Below are positions 9,065-17,296 of a stretch of 64,000 nt of DNA, piece by piece (within the stretch, counting starts at the first letter, position 1; each line of letters starts with the position of its first letter). Under the pieces are notes generated by a model that searched no databases, had not been told where the DNA came from, and worked only from the letters and a program-made list of their open reading frames with translations. Source of the stretch: Anaerostipes sp. GTDB taxonomy: Bacteria; Bacillota; Clostridia; Lachnospirales; Lachnospiraceae. The stretch is taken from assembly GCA_028704435.1 (NCBI GenBank), contig JAQWFL010000004.1, positions 1 through 64,000 on the forward strand, read 5' to 3'. The translations under genes were made by a program, and so were the position numbers.

Positions 9065-10081
9065 TTATCTTAGCTGACCAATGGAATTGGAGAATTTGGT
9101 GTATTCTGTTTCAAATTCATTCTCTTCCATGTATCCGCCATATTTAGCTGCTGCTAAACCTGCAATATGTCCACCAATCATAGCTGAACTAGCTTCTTCA
9201 ATTCCAGATACATCTCCTGCTGCAAAGATTCCTGGAATGGATGTTGCTCCATATTCATCACATACTGGAACTAAGCCACCTTTATCTTCAATTTCTACGC
9301 CTGCCATTCGAACTAGCTGACTCATTGGATTCAAACCAACTGCCATACAAATCACATCTGCATCTATTTCTTTTTCACTTCCTGGTATGACCTTCCAGTT
9401 CTTATCAACTTCACCAATGACAACACCATCTACATGTTCTTCTCCGTTAGCTTTCATAATGGTATGAGACAAGTAAAACGGAACTCCCATTCTAGCTACT
9501 TTAGAGGCATGAACTCCATATCCTCCAACTCTTGGTGCTGCATCAATGATGGCTGCAATCTCACATCCTGCTTGCATTAGCTGATAACTAACTACCAAGC
9601 CTACATTTCCAGAACCAACCATTAAAATTTTCTTTCCTGGAAGAACTCCATGAAGATTAGCCATGGTTTGTGCTGCTCCTGCACCAATGACTCCTGGAAG
9701 TGTCCAGCCATCAAATGGAATCATACGTTCTGCTGCACCTGTGGCAACAATAATACTATTGGCGCGATATGTTTCTACATGATCTTCTTTCATAATACTG
9801 ACTGTTTTTTCTGGATAAATTCCAAGCACTGTAGAATTTAAACAAACTTCCACACCATAATCAATGGCTTCCTTTAATAACTCTTCCCCAATTTTAATTC
9901 CGCGAATTTTTGCTTTATGTTCCTTAGAACCAAAAAACTTATGAATTTGTTTAAATAATTGTCCTCCTGGTTTTGCATTTTCATCAAAGACAACTGTTTT
10001 CATTCCTCTTTTTGCACCTTCTACTGCAGCCGACAAACCTGCAGGTCCAGCACCTACAATTAATAAATCATATCGTTTCAC
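9065..10081 (-). CDS. FAD/NAD(P)-dependent oxidoreductase subunit (HcnB/PdhA-like)
   Basis: A 338-residue pyridine nucleotide-disulfide type flavoprotein. VGAGPAGLSAAVEGAKRG near residue 8 binds FAD, MVGSGNVGLVVSYQL near 160 binds the nicotinamide cofactor, and GIFAAGDVSGIEE near 290 is the C-terminal FAD motif. There is no redox-active CxxC. It resembles the electron-transferring subunit of hydrogen cyanide synthase, opine oxidase and dye-linked proline dehydrogenase, without the fused BFD domain, which is a separate gene here. Probably it links the amine dehydrogenase to NAD(P). The 2Fe-2S gene lies 3 bp upstream. Confidence 0.87.
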   Translation of the reverse strand: MKRYDLLIVGAGPAGLSAAVEGAKRGMKTVVFDENAKPGGQLFKQIHKFFGSKEHKAKIRGIKIGEELLKEAIDYGVEVCLNSTVLGIYPEKTVSIMKEDHVETYRANSIIVATGAAERMIPFDGWTLPGVIGAGAAQTMANLHGVLPGKKILMVGSGNVGLVVSYQLMQAGCEIAAIIDAAPRVGGYGVHASKVARMGVPFYLSHTIMKANGEEHVDGVVIGEVDKNWKVIPGSEKEIDADVICMAVGLNPMSQLVRMAGVEIEDKGGLVPVCDEYGATSIPGIFAAGDVSGIEEASSAMIGGHIAGLAAAKYGGYMEENEFETEYTKFSNSIGQLR

Positions 10082-10084
10082 GAC

Positions 10085-10396
10085 TTACACCTCCTTTGGT
10101 TGCAATCCATCTTGTATTTGGACTGTCATGCCTTCTTCTAATGGTGTAATACAAGTTCTTACGTTAATTTCCCCATTGACTACCATAACGCAATCTGTAC
10201 AGCGACCAATGGCACAAAAGATACCTCTTGGTAATGCCTTTTTTCTTGTATGACGATGAACTTTAACTCCAGCAGCTAATAAAGCGGCTGCAATTGGCTC
10301 TCCTTCATATCCTTCCATCTCGGTTCCATCAAATAGGAACTTTACTTTTTTTCCTTTTTCATATTCACCTAATATGGGATGTTCTTTTACTCGCAT
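10085..10396 (-). CDS. Small (2Fe-2S)-binding subunit (HcnA/PdhF N-terminal type)
   Basis: A 103-residue protein with a plant-type 2Fe-2S fold: GEPIAAALLAAGV near residues 34-46, then CAIGRCTDC near 66-74 and a final cysteine in VRTC near 86. This is the gamma or HcnA-type subunit found with DAO-family dehydrogenases in sarcosine oxidase alpha, opine oxidase and proline dehydrogenase complexes. It starts the redox module, 23 bp after the iron alcohol dehydrogenase. The cysteine spacing is intact, so it should be functional. Confidence 0.87.
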   Translation of the reverse strand: MRVKEHPILGEYEKGKKVKFLFDGTEMEGYEGEPIAAALLAAGVKVHRHTRKKALPRGIFCAIGRCTDCVMVVNGEINVRTCITPLEEGMTVQIQDGLQPKEV

Positions 10397-10419
10397 ACAA
10401 TCCTCCCTTTCGACACTTT

Positions 10420-11571
10420 CTATACAAGTTTTCGATAAATCTCTATGATGTCTTTTTCGTCAATTTCCATTCTCGTGTTTCCTGGGCTTCCACTTATCAT
10501 CGCATCCTTTGCCATTTTTGGCACAAGTTCTATGAAACGTTCTTTATCAACCCCGTACTCTTTGATTCCGCCAATCTCGCATGTCTTACAGATATCCTTG
10601 ATGGCTCTTAAAAACTTCTGTGCAGCCACTGTATCTTCTTCCTTTTCAGACGCCACTTTAATTGCCTTTCCAAGAATTGAAAATCGCTTTAATACACCTT
10701 CTAGAACATATTCCATGCAATCGTATAAGAGCAGTGCATTAGAAACTCCGTGTGGTACATGAAACAAAGCTCCAATGGGTCGGCTCATTCCATGTACAAT
10801 TGTTACCGATGAATTGTTAAATGCAATCCCCGCCTCTAGGGCCGCCATTGCCATTTCACTTCTTGCTTTCTCGTTAGTTCCATCCAGATAAGCAGCTGGC
10901 AGGTAAGCAAAGATTCGTTTAATAGCTGAAAGTGCAAACATATCCGTTAGTGGCTGTGCCTTCCTTGAAGTATAAGCTTCAATGGCATGGGTCAGTGCGT
11001 CCAATCCTGTTGCTGCGGTCACGGCTTTGGGTGCTGTCATCGTAAGTTCTGCTTCAATGATTGCCAAATCTGGCATCAAAGTCTCTCCCTTTAATAGCAT
11101 CTTTACATCAGTTTTTGTATCTGTAATAATTGTAAACTGCGTCGCCTCAGAACCTGTACCTGCAGTTGTTGGAATTGCCACCATCTTCGGTAATTCTTGT
11201 GTAATTGGAACTCCCATATAATCAGACATCTTACCACCGCAAGTTACCATAACTGCAATGGCTTTGATGGCATCTAAGGGACTTCCACCACCAACACCGA
11301 TGAAGAAATCACATTTATTTTCCTGATAGGCTTTGACTCCCTCATCAATCATTGTGTCAGTCGGTTCTCCTGTAATTCCAGGGAAAACAGTATACTCTAT
11401 CTTTTCTTCTTCCAACATATCTGTAATTTTCTTTGTCAAACCTATGCGTTTTACAATTGGACCACAGACAATCAAGGCTTTATCTCCCATTGATTTCATC
11501 TGCTTCATTCCAGCGACTAATGCATCCTCGCCCATGATTATTTTTCCAGGAATAAAAAATTTATCTGCCAT
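10420..11571 (-). CDS. Iron-containing alcohol dehydrogenase (intact copy)
   Basis: A 383-residue group III metal-dependent alcohol dehydrogenase that interconverts an aldehyde and an alcohol with NAD(P)H. GGGSPLDAIKA near residue 97 is the cofactor loop, TAGTGSEAT near 138 the active-site turn, and the metal ligands lie in LDALTHAIEAY, IVHGMSRP and HVPHG. It directly follows the aminotransferase gene (12 bp). This pairing resembles taurine or omega-amino acid nitrogen-scavenging loci in which a transaminase makes an aldehyde that an iron alcohol dehydrogenase reduces. The paralogue at 4938-6055 is only distantly similar and is broken. Confidence 0.9.
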   Translation of the reverse strand: MADKFFIPGKIIMGEDALVAGMKQMKSMGDKALIVCGPIVKRIGLTKKITDMLEEEKIEYTVFPGITGEPTDTMIDEGVKAYQENKCDFFIGVGGGSPLDAIKAIAVMVTCGGKMSDYMGVPITQELPKMVAIPTTAGTGSEATQFTIITDTKTDVKMLLKGETLMPDLAIIEAELTMTAPKAVTAATGLDALTHAIEAYTSRKAQPLTDMFALSAIKRIFAYLPAAYLDGTNEKARSEMAMAALEAGIAFNNSSVTIVHGMSRPIGALFHVPHGVSNALLLYDCMEYVLEGVLKRFSILGKAIKVASEKEEDTVAAQKFLRAIKDICKTCEIGGIKEYGVDKERFIELVPKMAKDAMISGSPGNTRMEIDEKDIIEIYRKLV

Positions 11572-11583
11572 GATATTTTCCTC

Positions 11584-12906
11584 CTATATTTCTTGATCAA
11601 CCATCGTAAGAACTTCTTCTACTTTTACCATCTCTTCTACCAGTTGTTCTTCTGTAATGATGAGAGGTGGTGCAATTAAAATCATATTTTCATGAGAATA
11701 GGTTAAAAACTGTTTCTCTTTTAATGCTCCGATAATCTTTGGCATGATTCCTTCTGGATCCTTCCCATATGGAACCAATGGCTCTCGTGTTTCTTTATCT
11801 TTTACTAATTCAATGGCTGAGAATAGTCCAATATATCTCACATCTCCCACACATGCATGTGTTTCTTTTAGTGTCTCTAAGATTTCCCCAAGTTTTGTTC
11901 CCACCTTGTTAACATTATCTAATACATTGTTGTCATAATAGTAGTTTACACACGCAACTCCAGCTGCACATGCAAGTGGATGCGCACTGTAGGTCAATCC
12001 GCAAGAAAGTGTGTGATCATCGAAATATGCTGCAATTTCTTTGCTGACTGCTACTCCACCAAGTTGTACATATCCACAAGTAACTCCCTTTGCAAATGAT
12101 ACAATGTCTGGTTTTACATCCCAATTTTCAAAGGCAAACATCTTCCCTGTTCGTCCAAACCCAGCCATAACTTCATCACAAATCATCATGATTCCAAATT
12201 CATCACAAATTTTGCGAACCCCTGGAAGATAATTTTTTGGTGGAATGATAACTCCGTTGGAACCTGTTACTGTCTCCATTACGATGGCTGCCACACTGTC
12301 AGGTCCTTCATAAATGATTTGTTCTCTTAATTTTGCAACGTAAAATTCTCCTGCTTCTTCTTCACTTGCAAATTGAATCTTTTCTCTATATACATAAGGA
12401 CCAAAGAACTTTACAAATCCTGGAATTCCAGGTTCTACGGCATATCTTCTAGGCTCTCCTGTTAGATTGGCTGCCCCAAAAGAAGAACCATGGTAACTTC
12501 GATAGCGACTGAAAATCTTATTTCTTCCTGTATACATTCTTGCGATTTTGATTGCATTTTCATTGGCATCTGCTCCTGCATTGGTAAAAAATACTTTTCC
12601 AATATTATCTGGCATAATGCTGACTACCTTTTCGGCTAAGATTGATCTGCTTTCTACTGCATATGCTGGAGACATATAACAAAACTTGTCAACCTGTTCC
12701 TTAATGGCATCTCCGATTTCTTTGTTTCCATGTCCCAAATTCATATTTACTAATTGAGATGACATGTCAGCATATTTTGTGCCTTCACTATCCCAAATGT
12801 AAATCCCTTTCGCTTTTTCAATGACCTGTGGGTTTAGTTTTCCTTGAACCGCCCAAGATTGTAAATTGTACTTCTTGTGATTTTCCTTAATTTGTTCTGC
12901 TCTCAT
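11584..12906 (-). CDS. Class III pyridoxal-phosphate aminotransferase
   Basis: A 440-residue class III (omega-type) aminotransferase. The start is placed at MRAEQIK because GGGAGG lies 7 nt upstream; the frame extends 14 codons further without a site. FTNAGADANENAIKIAR near residue 107 is the cofactor phosphate loop, ICDEVMAGFGRTG near 242 carries the ring-binding aspartate, and K273 in SFAKGVT is the predicted Schiff-base lysine. The N-terminus (NLQSWAVQGKLNP) resembles taurine:pyruvate and related aminotransferases by recollection, not by search. It is the first gene after a promoter and leader terminator. Substrate candidates are taurine-like, beta-alanine, GABA or diamine compounds. Confidence 0.9.
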   Translation of the reverse strand: MRAEQIKENHKKYNLQSWAVQGKLNPQVIEKAKGIYIWDSEGTKYADMSSQLVNMNLGHGNKEIGDAIKEQVDKFCYMSPAYAVESRSILAEKVVSIMPDNIGKVFFTNAGADANENAIKIARMYTGRNKIFSRYRSYHGSSFGAANLTGEPRRYAVEPGIPGFVKFFGPYVYREKIQFASEEEAGEFYVAKLREQIIYEGPDSVAAIVMETVTGSNGVIIPPKNYLPGVRKICDEFGIMMICDEVMAGFGRTGKMFAFENWDVKPDIVSFAKGVTCGYVQLGGVAVSKEIAAYFDDHTLSCGLTYSAHPLACAAGVACVNYYYDNNVLDNVNKVGTKLGEILETLKETHACVGDVRYIGLFSAIELVKDKETREPLVPYGKDPEGIMPKIIGALKEKQFLTYSHENMILIAPPLIITEEQLVEEMVKVEEVLTMVDQEI

Positions 12907-12932
12907 GTGAATTCCTCCCAAAATTAGATTTA

Positions 12933-12963
12933 GAAAAAGACGCCCCATATTTACTGGAGCGCC
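12933..12963 (-). terminator. Leader terminator (possible attenuator) before the aminotransferase operon
   Basis: On the minus strand an 8-bp stem with G-U pairs (12963-12956 and 12946-12939) around a 9-nt loop is followed by U5. It lies between the predicted promoter at 12987-13014 and the aminotransferase ribosome-binding site, so it is inside the 5' leader. It could also end read-through from the PucR gene. No competing antiterminator fold was worked out. Confidence 0.65.
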
Positions 12964-12986
12964 TTTGCTTCTTGATATTGTCTCTC

Positions 12987-13014
12987 ATTATAGCAACTTA
13001 AGATTCCATCACAA
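12987..13014 (-). promoter_or_regulatory. Predicted sigma-A promoter for the aminotransferase operon
   Basis: Minus strand TTGTGA (13014-13009), 16-bp spacer, perfect TATAAT (12992-12987). Start of transcription would be near 12980, about 75 nt before the aminotransferase ATG and upstream of the leader hairpin. Confidence 0.6.
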
Positions 13015-13063
13015 GGGCAAAAAAGCCTATTGTTTTTCTATAAAAATGTACACCAAGCACATT

Positions 13064-14215
13064 TTATCTAATAATATCATACACTTCATACGCCATCATA
13101 AACTCTGCTTTCTTAAAAATATCAATCTCTGTAATCCCTAGAATCTCACGGATACGATAAATTCTATGGTTGATTGTGTTTCTATGACAATAATAGATTC
13201 CCGCTGTTTGCTGAACGCTGCAGTCTGTCTCTAGATAAGTTCGAAACAAATCAAACAATTCAGTCCCATTTTCCTCATCCTCTTTTTTTAACTCTCCTAA
13301 TACATTGCAAAAATACTCTTTTATTAAATCTAGATTCTGCACATTTAACAACAGTTGATAGGTTCCTAATTGACGAAAATCTAACACCCTTTCTTTCTTT
13401 TTTCTTGCAAGATTCGACATCCGACAGGCGATTTGATAACTTTGATGAAGCTTTCTTATATCTTCACTATTGGGTCCAACAATCAAACTCGAAATTCGAA
13501 ATGCTTGATTAGAGTTGTCGAACTTGCGAATTAAATCAATACATTCTTTGATTTCCTCTTTATCTCCCTGATATAGAATCACTACATAGTATTTGCTCAG
13601 CGAAAAAAACACCGCTTTAGAAAAGCGAAAGGTCACCATATATTTTAATAGTTCTAAAGTATGATTTCGCCCATCCTCATCCAGTCGCCACCCCTGTATC
13701 TCCATTAGAACCGGACAAAAAGCTTTCTCAATCAGATATCCATGACGTTTTAAAGGATTACAATAGGAACTCTCTTCCTCTGGATAAAAAATGGCATCTT
13801 TCATACTGTTAACTAACGTAATCCGCTCCCTTTCTTGATCAAATATCATTGAAGAAATCTCTTTTGTAATATCCACCAACCGCACTTCCCACGGTACCAA
13901 AAATAAAGGAAAATTATTTCTTTTACAAAAAGTAATTACACTTTCTGGAATCTCTTTGATATATGGTCCAACATTTATCAAAATACCACAAGCATGTTTA
14001 TGATATAATTCGGTAACAAATGCAAGAATCCATGCTTCTCCGGCATTGGCAATTCCTGTAGTCAATACTAATTCATCCCCATGAAGAAACGAAGCCACCT
14101 CTTTATCCTCAATACTATGTACCCAATCAATAGAAGTTTCCATGCCACCCTCACCTGCTAGCAATTTAATCTGATAGTGATCTTTGATATTTAAATATAC
14201 TTCCTGTAAAATCAT
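13064..14215 (-). CDS. PucR-family transcriptional regulator
   Basis: A 383-residue regulator with an N-terminal PucR domain (residues about 5-120; LHGDELVLTTGIAN, HACGILINVGPYI) and a C-terminal PucR-type helix-turn-helix (about 310-375; DCSVQQTAGIYYCHRNTINHR). Members often activate catabolism of purines, allantoin, proline or GABA when the pathway compound is present. It lies just upstream of the aminotransferase promoter and 3 bp after lrp on the same strand, so the two regulators are probably co-transcribed. It is the best candidate for the pathway-specific regulator of the 0-13 kb locus. Confidence 0.87.
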   Translation of the reverse strand: MILQEVYLNIKDHYQIKLLAGEGGMETSIDWVHSIEDKEVASFLHGDELVLTTGIANAGEAWILAFVTELYHKHACGILINVGPYIKEIPESVITFCKRNNFPLFLVPWEVRLVDITKEISSMIFDQERERITLVNSMKDAIFYPEEESSYCNPLKRHGYLIEKAFCPVLMEIQGWRLDEDGRNHTLELLKYMVTFRFSKAVFFSLSKYYVVILYQGDKEEIKECIDLIRKFDNSNQAFRISSLIVGPNSEDIRKLHQSYQIACRMSNLARKKKERVLDFRQLGTYQLLLNVQNLDLIKEYFCNVLGELKKEDEENGTELFDLFRTYLETDCSVQQTAGIYYCHRNTINHRIYRIREILGITEIDIFKKAEFMMAYEVYDIIR

Positions 14216-14218
14216 GCT

Positions 14219-14671
14219 TTAGCCCCCAATCTTTATTCCTCTGTTTTCCACTGATGTTGAAAATACAATCAACGTCTTTGTTCTTCCAAATCGTTGTAAT
14301 TCTCCAATAAACCGGTCTAATTCCATTGTATTCTTAAATACAACTTCAAGAAGCATAGAATAATCACCAGTTACACAATTGCATTCAATAACATTATTAC
14401 ATTTTTTTATATAGGGATAAAATGTCTCCTTTTCTACAGGTTCAACTTCGAGGCTAATCATTGCTTTGATGTTATAACCAACCTTAATATAATTTATTTT
14501 TGCTTGATAATTGAGAATATACCCGGTTTTTTCCAAAGCTTCAATTCTTGCTGAAACTGCCGGAGACGACAAATAAACCTTGCTGGCAAGGTCTTTTAAT
14601 GATATTCTTGCATCCCTTTGCAAAATATTTAATATCTTAATATCAATATTATCTAACTCTTTATTCTTCAT
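14219..14671 (-). CDS. Lrp/AsnC-family transcriptional regulator
   Basis: A 150-residue Lrp/AsnC protein. The start is set at MKNKELD, which has GGAGGG 5-6 nt upstream. Residues 5-60 form the helix-turn-helix (DARISLKDLASKVYLSSPAVSAR) and residues about 65-150 the RAM ligand-binding domain, including the GDYSMLLEV segment. These proteins sense amino acids. It is divergent from gdhA and co-directional with pucR, so it may control both glutamate dehydrogenase and the amine locus. A 19-bp inverted repeat sits directly in front of its ribosome-binding site. Confidence 0.88.
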   Translation of the reverse strand: MKNKELDNIDIKILNILQRDARISLKDLASKVYLSSPAVSARIEALEKTGYILNYQAKINYIKVGYNIKAMISLEVEPVEKETFYPYIKKCNNVIECNCVTGDYSMLLEVVFKNTMELDRFIGELQRFGRTKTLIVFSTSVENRGIKIGG

Positions 14672-14683
14672 GATTCCCTCCAA

Positions 14684-14736
14684 AAAACATATGCGAGGAT
14701 GCCGCCTATTTTAGACTGCATCCTCGCATATGTTTT
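14684..14736. promoter_or_regulatory. Perfect 19-bp inverted repeat between lrp and gdhA
   Basis: Arms 14684-14702 and 14718-14736 are perfectly complementary (core CATATGCGAGGATGC) with a 15-nt loop. On the minus strand it is followed by a U6 run and then immediately by the lrp GGAGGG. The predicted lrp transcription start falls inside the distal arm. It could act as a DNA operator for Lrp autoregulation or as an RNA hairpin that attenuates lrp. The DNA symmetry is certain; the function is inferred. Confidence 0.8.
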
Positions 14737-14765
14737 AATCTATCACGAAATATAATACTCGTCAA
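14737..14765 (-). promoter_or_regulatory. Predicted lrp promoter
   Basis: Minus strand TTGACG (14765-14760), 17-bp spacer, TAGATT (14742-14737). Transcription would start near 14730, within the inverted repeat. Confidence 0.45.
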
Positions 14766-14863
14766 ATCTCACCAAATAAAATTAATAAATTGCAATACAA
14801 ACTTAATTTTACAAAGTTTGCACTGGAATTCGTTTTCCTTTCTTTCGTTCTTGAAAACTGCCA

Positions 14864-14892
14864 TTGACTTTCTCTTCGTTTCCCCCTAAGAT
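14864..14892 (+). promoter_or_regulatory. Predicted gdhA promoter
   Basis: Plus strand TTGACT (14864-14869), 17-bp spacer, TAAGAT (14887-14892). Start near 14899, about 40 nt upstream of the gdhA AAGGAGG site. The -10 matches the consensus at four of six positions. Confidence 0.5.
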
Positions 14893-14947
14893 TGCAATCG
14901 TTGATGTCAGCAAAAGAACTTATCAATTGCAACACAAGGAGGCCACA

Positions 14948-16204
14948 ATGGCAAAACAATATGACCCATATGATAACGTCATCCATGTTATGGAACAAGC
15001 CGTAAAGGTTGGTAACATCGACGATCATATGTTTGAGATTTTAAAACATCCGCAACGAGAAACCAAGGTTTATCTACCAATTGAAAAGGACGATGGAACC
15101 ATCCACATGTATGAAGGGTATCGTGTCCAGCATTCTAATATATGCGGTCCATTCAAGGGCGGAATTCGTTTTCATCAAGATGTAACATTAAATGAGGTGA
15201 AAGCACTTGCAACCTGGATGTCATTAAAATGTGCCGTTGCTAATATTCCATACGGTGGTGCAAAGGGTGGAATCAGGGTGGATCCATCTACCCTGTCAAA
15301 TCGTGAACTTTGCAGTCTAACAAGACGTTATACCTTTGCAATTGCACCAATCATCGGAGCAGATACTGACATTCCAGCTCCAGATGTAAATACCAACCCT
15401 CAAACAATGGCCTGGATTCTTGATACCTATAGTCAGTTAAAAGGAAAACCATGCTCTGGCGTTGTAACTGGAAAGCCTGTTGAATTAGGTGGTTCTAGAG
15501 GCCGTAACTCTGCAACTGGTCGTGGCGTTGTAATCAGTACAAAGCTGCTTCTTGCAACTAGAGACAAAAAACTTTCCGGAACAAAAATTGCAATTCAGGG
15601 AATGGGGAATGTAGGAAGTAACGCAGCAAGAATCTTCCATCATAGAGATGCAAAAGTCATTGCCATCAGTGACGTCTCTGGTGGAATCTACTGTGAAAAT
15701 GGATTGGATATGGATGAGATTTCTATTTATCTTGATGAAAAAAAACTATTAAAAGACTATAATACCCCAGGAATTACCCATATTACAAATGAAGAATTAT
15801 TAACATGTGATTGTGATGTTCTTGTTCCTGCTGCGTTGGAAAATCAAATCACCGTAGACAATGCCACTAATTTAAAATGCTCTTACGTTATCGAAGCCGC
15901 CAACGGACCAACTTCCCAAGATGCCGATAAAATCTTAGATAAACGTGGTATTACCGTTGTCCCAGATATCTTTGCAAACAGTGGTGGTGTCATCGTATCT
16001 TATTTTGAACGGGTACAGAACATTCAGGAATTAACTTGGACACGAAATCAAGTTAATGAAATGTTAGAAAAACTTATGACTCAGTCATTCGAAAAGTTAA
16101 CTAGCGTAAAAGAGGAATGTAAGTGTTCCCTTCGTATGGCTGCATATATTGTTGCACTTAGGAAATTAATCTTTACAGAAAATCTAAAAGGTTTATTCCC
16201 TTAA
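14948..16204 (+). CDS. Glutamate dehydrogenase
   Basis: A 418-residue Glu/Leu/Phe/Val dehydrogenase that interconverts glutamate with 2-oxoglutarate and ammonia. The start is at MAKQYDP behind AAGGAGG; the longer frame has no site. PFKGGIRFH near residue 68 binds substrate, the catalytic lysine is K106 in PYGGAKGGI, and IQGMGNVGSNAAR near 221 is the dinucleotide-binding motif. Length and motifs are normal. It is transcribed alone, divergent from lrp, with a terminator 20 bp after the stop. It would feed or drain amino groups made by the transaminase in the neighbouring locus. Confidence 0.95.
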   Translation: MAKQYDPYDNVIHVMEQAVKVGNIDDHMFEILKHPQRETKVYLPIEKDDGTIHMYEGYRVQHSNICGPFKGGIRFHQDVTLNEVKALATWMSLKCAVANIPYGGAKGGIRVDPSTLSNRELCSLTRRYTFAIAPIIGADTDIPAPDVNTNPQTMAWILDTYSQLKGKPCSGVVTGKPVELGGSRGRNSATGRGVVISTKLLLATRDKKLSGTKIAIQGMGNVGSNAARIFHHRDAKVIAISDVSGGIYCENGLDMDEISIYLDEKKLLKDYNTPGITHITNEELLTCDCDVLVPAALENQITVDNATNLKCSYVIEAANGPTSQDADKILDKRGITVVPDIFANSGGVIVSYFERVQNIQELTWTRNQVNEMLEKLMTQSFEKLTSVKEECKCSLRMAAYIVALRKLIFTENLKGLFP

Positions 16205-16223
16205 AGAGATGCCAAATGCCAAT

Positions 16224-16253
16224 AAAAGCTGCCAAATTTTATTGACAGCTTTT
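16224..16253. terminator. Shared terminator between gdhA and ywbE
   Basis: AAAAGCTG (16224-16231) pairs with CAGCTTTT (16246-16253) around a 14-nt loop. It has T-rich or A-rich flanks on both sides and lies between convergent genes. Confidence 0.7.
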
Positions 16254-16275
16254 GTTGAATTATGCAATATATTTA

Positions 16276-16467
16276 CTACAATATCTCCTGTACTCTTCCA
16301 ACAATTCCACCTTCTAACATCACTTTAATTCCTCGTGAATGTTTTGCCGAGTTGGTCAGGATTCTTGCCACTGTACCTTGGGTTAATTTTCCTGTTCTTT
16401 GATCTTGTTTCTGTACTACTTTTACCTTTGAGCCTACCTTGATACGACTTCTTACTGTTCCGTCCAT
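16276..16467 (-). CDS. YwbE-family small protein (DUF2196)
   Basis: A 63-residue protein of the YwbE family, recognised by RSRIKVGSKVKVVQKQDQRTG and the TNSAKHSRGIKVML segment. The family is widespread in Firmicutes, forms a small KOW-like beta fold and has no established biochemical role. It ends the minus-strand operon, 14 bp after the HAD hydrolase gene, and converges on gdhA. Full length. Confidence 0.85.
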   Translation of the reverse strand: MDGTVRSRIKVGSKVKVVQKQDQRTGKLTQGTVARILTNSAKHSRGIKVMLEGGIVGRVQEIL

Positions 16468-16481
16468 AATTTCTCCTATAA

Positions 16482-17285
16482 TTAAATTAATTTAAGTTCC
16501 TTTAACACAAATGGAATTCCATCGTGGTCATTATCCTTGGTTACATTCTTAATTTCTGCCTTCATATCTTCCGGGGCATTTTCCATAATATAACCATGTC
16601 CCACTTCTCTTAACATGGAAAAATCATTGTAATTATCACCAAACGCAATGGTATCTTCAATTGGAATCTTCCACATCTCACATAAGCGGTCAATAGCTGC
16701 TGCTTTATCAATTCCTTTTGACATAATTTCTAACAACACATCCGACGACTTGATAATGGTATAGTCTGTGAATTTTTCTTTTAATTTTGCTTCAATATCG
16801 TTGATTGTACCTGGGTCACAAATACACAAAATCTTGCTGGAGGTCTGTTCGTCCGACATCTTAGACAATTCAATCTCTTGTGGCTCTAGCTGCAGAACCC
16901 TTGCTTCATTTACAATTCTAGGATCCGTTTTGTCTTTTACAGACCATACTTCATCTGGATAAATACACCATGCAAGAGGCATCTTTTCTTCTTCTACAAA
17001 ACCAACAATTTCTTCAACCTTACGAATTGGTATTCTCTTTTCATATAGTATATTTCGATTCTCATCTAATATCAAAGCTCCACTATATGTAATCATTGCA
17101 CAATTAAAGTCATTATCCTCCAAAATCGGATAAACTCCAGTTGGTCCTCTTCCTGTCACTATAACAAATGGAATTCCCTGCTCCTGCAGTTTTAAAATAG
17201 CCTCTCTTGTTCCCTTACTAACCTTATGATTACTATTAAGCAATGTTCCATCAACATCACTAAACACAATGGTTTTATTTGTCAT
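16482..17285 (-). CDS. Cof-type HAD-IIB phosphatase
   Basis: A 267-residue HAD hydrolase: motif I FSDVDGTLLNS near residue 8 with the nucleophile aspartate, threonine in VTGRGP as motif II, and GDNYNDFSML near 217 as motif IV. The family dephosphorylates sugar phosphates and other small phosphoesters. It is flanked by a DeoR regulator (11 bp upstream) and YwbE, in an operon with a Gfo/Idh dehydrogenase, which suggests a sugar or polyol phosphate role. A second member at 62070-62888 sits with a GntR regulator. Confidence 0.9.
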   Translation of the reverse strand: MTNKTIVFSDVDGTLLNSNHKVSKGTREAILKLQEQGIPFVIVTGRGPTGVYPILEDNDFNCAMITYSGALILDENRNILYEKRIPIRKVEEIVGFVEEEKMPLAWCIYPDEVWSVKDKTDPRIVNEARVLQLEPQEIELSKMSDEQTSSKILCICDPGTINDIEAKLKEKFTDYTIIKSSDVLLEIMSKGIDKAAAIDRLCEMWKIPIEDTIAFGDNYNDFSMLREVGHGYIMENAPEDMKAEIKNVTKDNDHDGIPFVLKELKLI

Positions 17286-17296
17286 TTCATTTCCTC

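Noticed and set aside
6976-10396. Hydrogen cyanide synthase (hcnABC)
   Set aside because: The subunit types match in a general way, but the BFD domain and a dicluster ferredoxin are separate genes and the surrounding catabolic genes point to amine degradation. HCN production cannot be supported.
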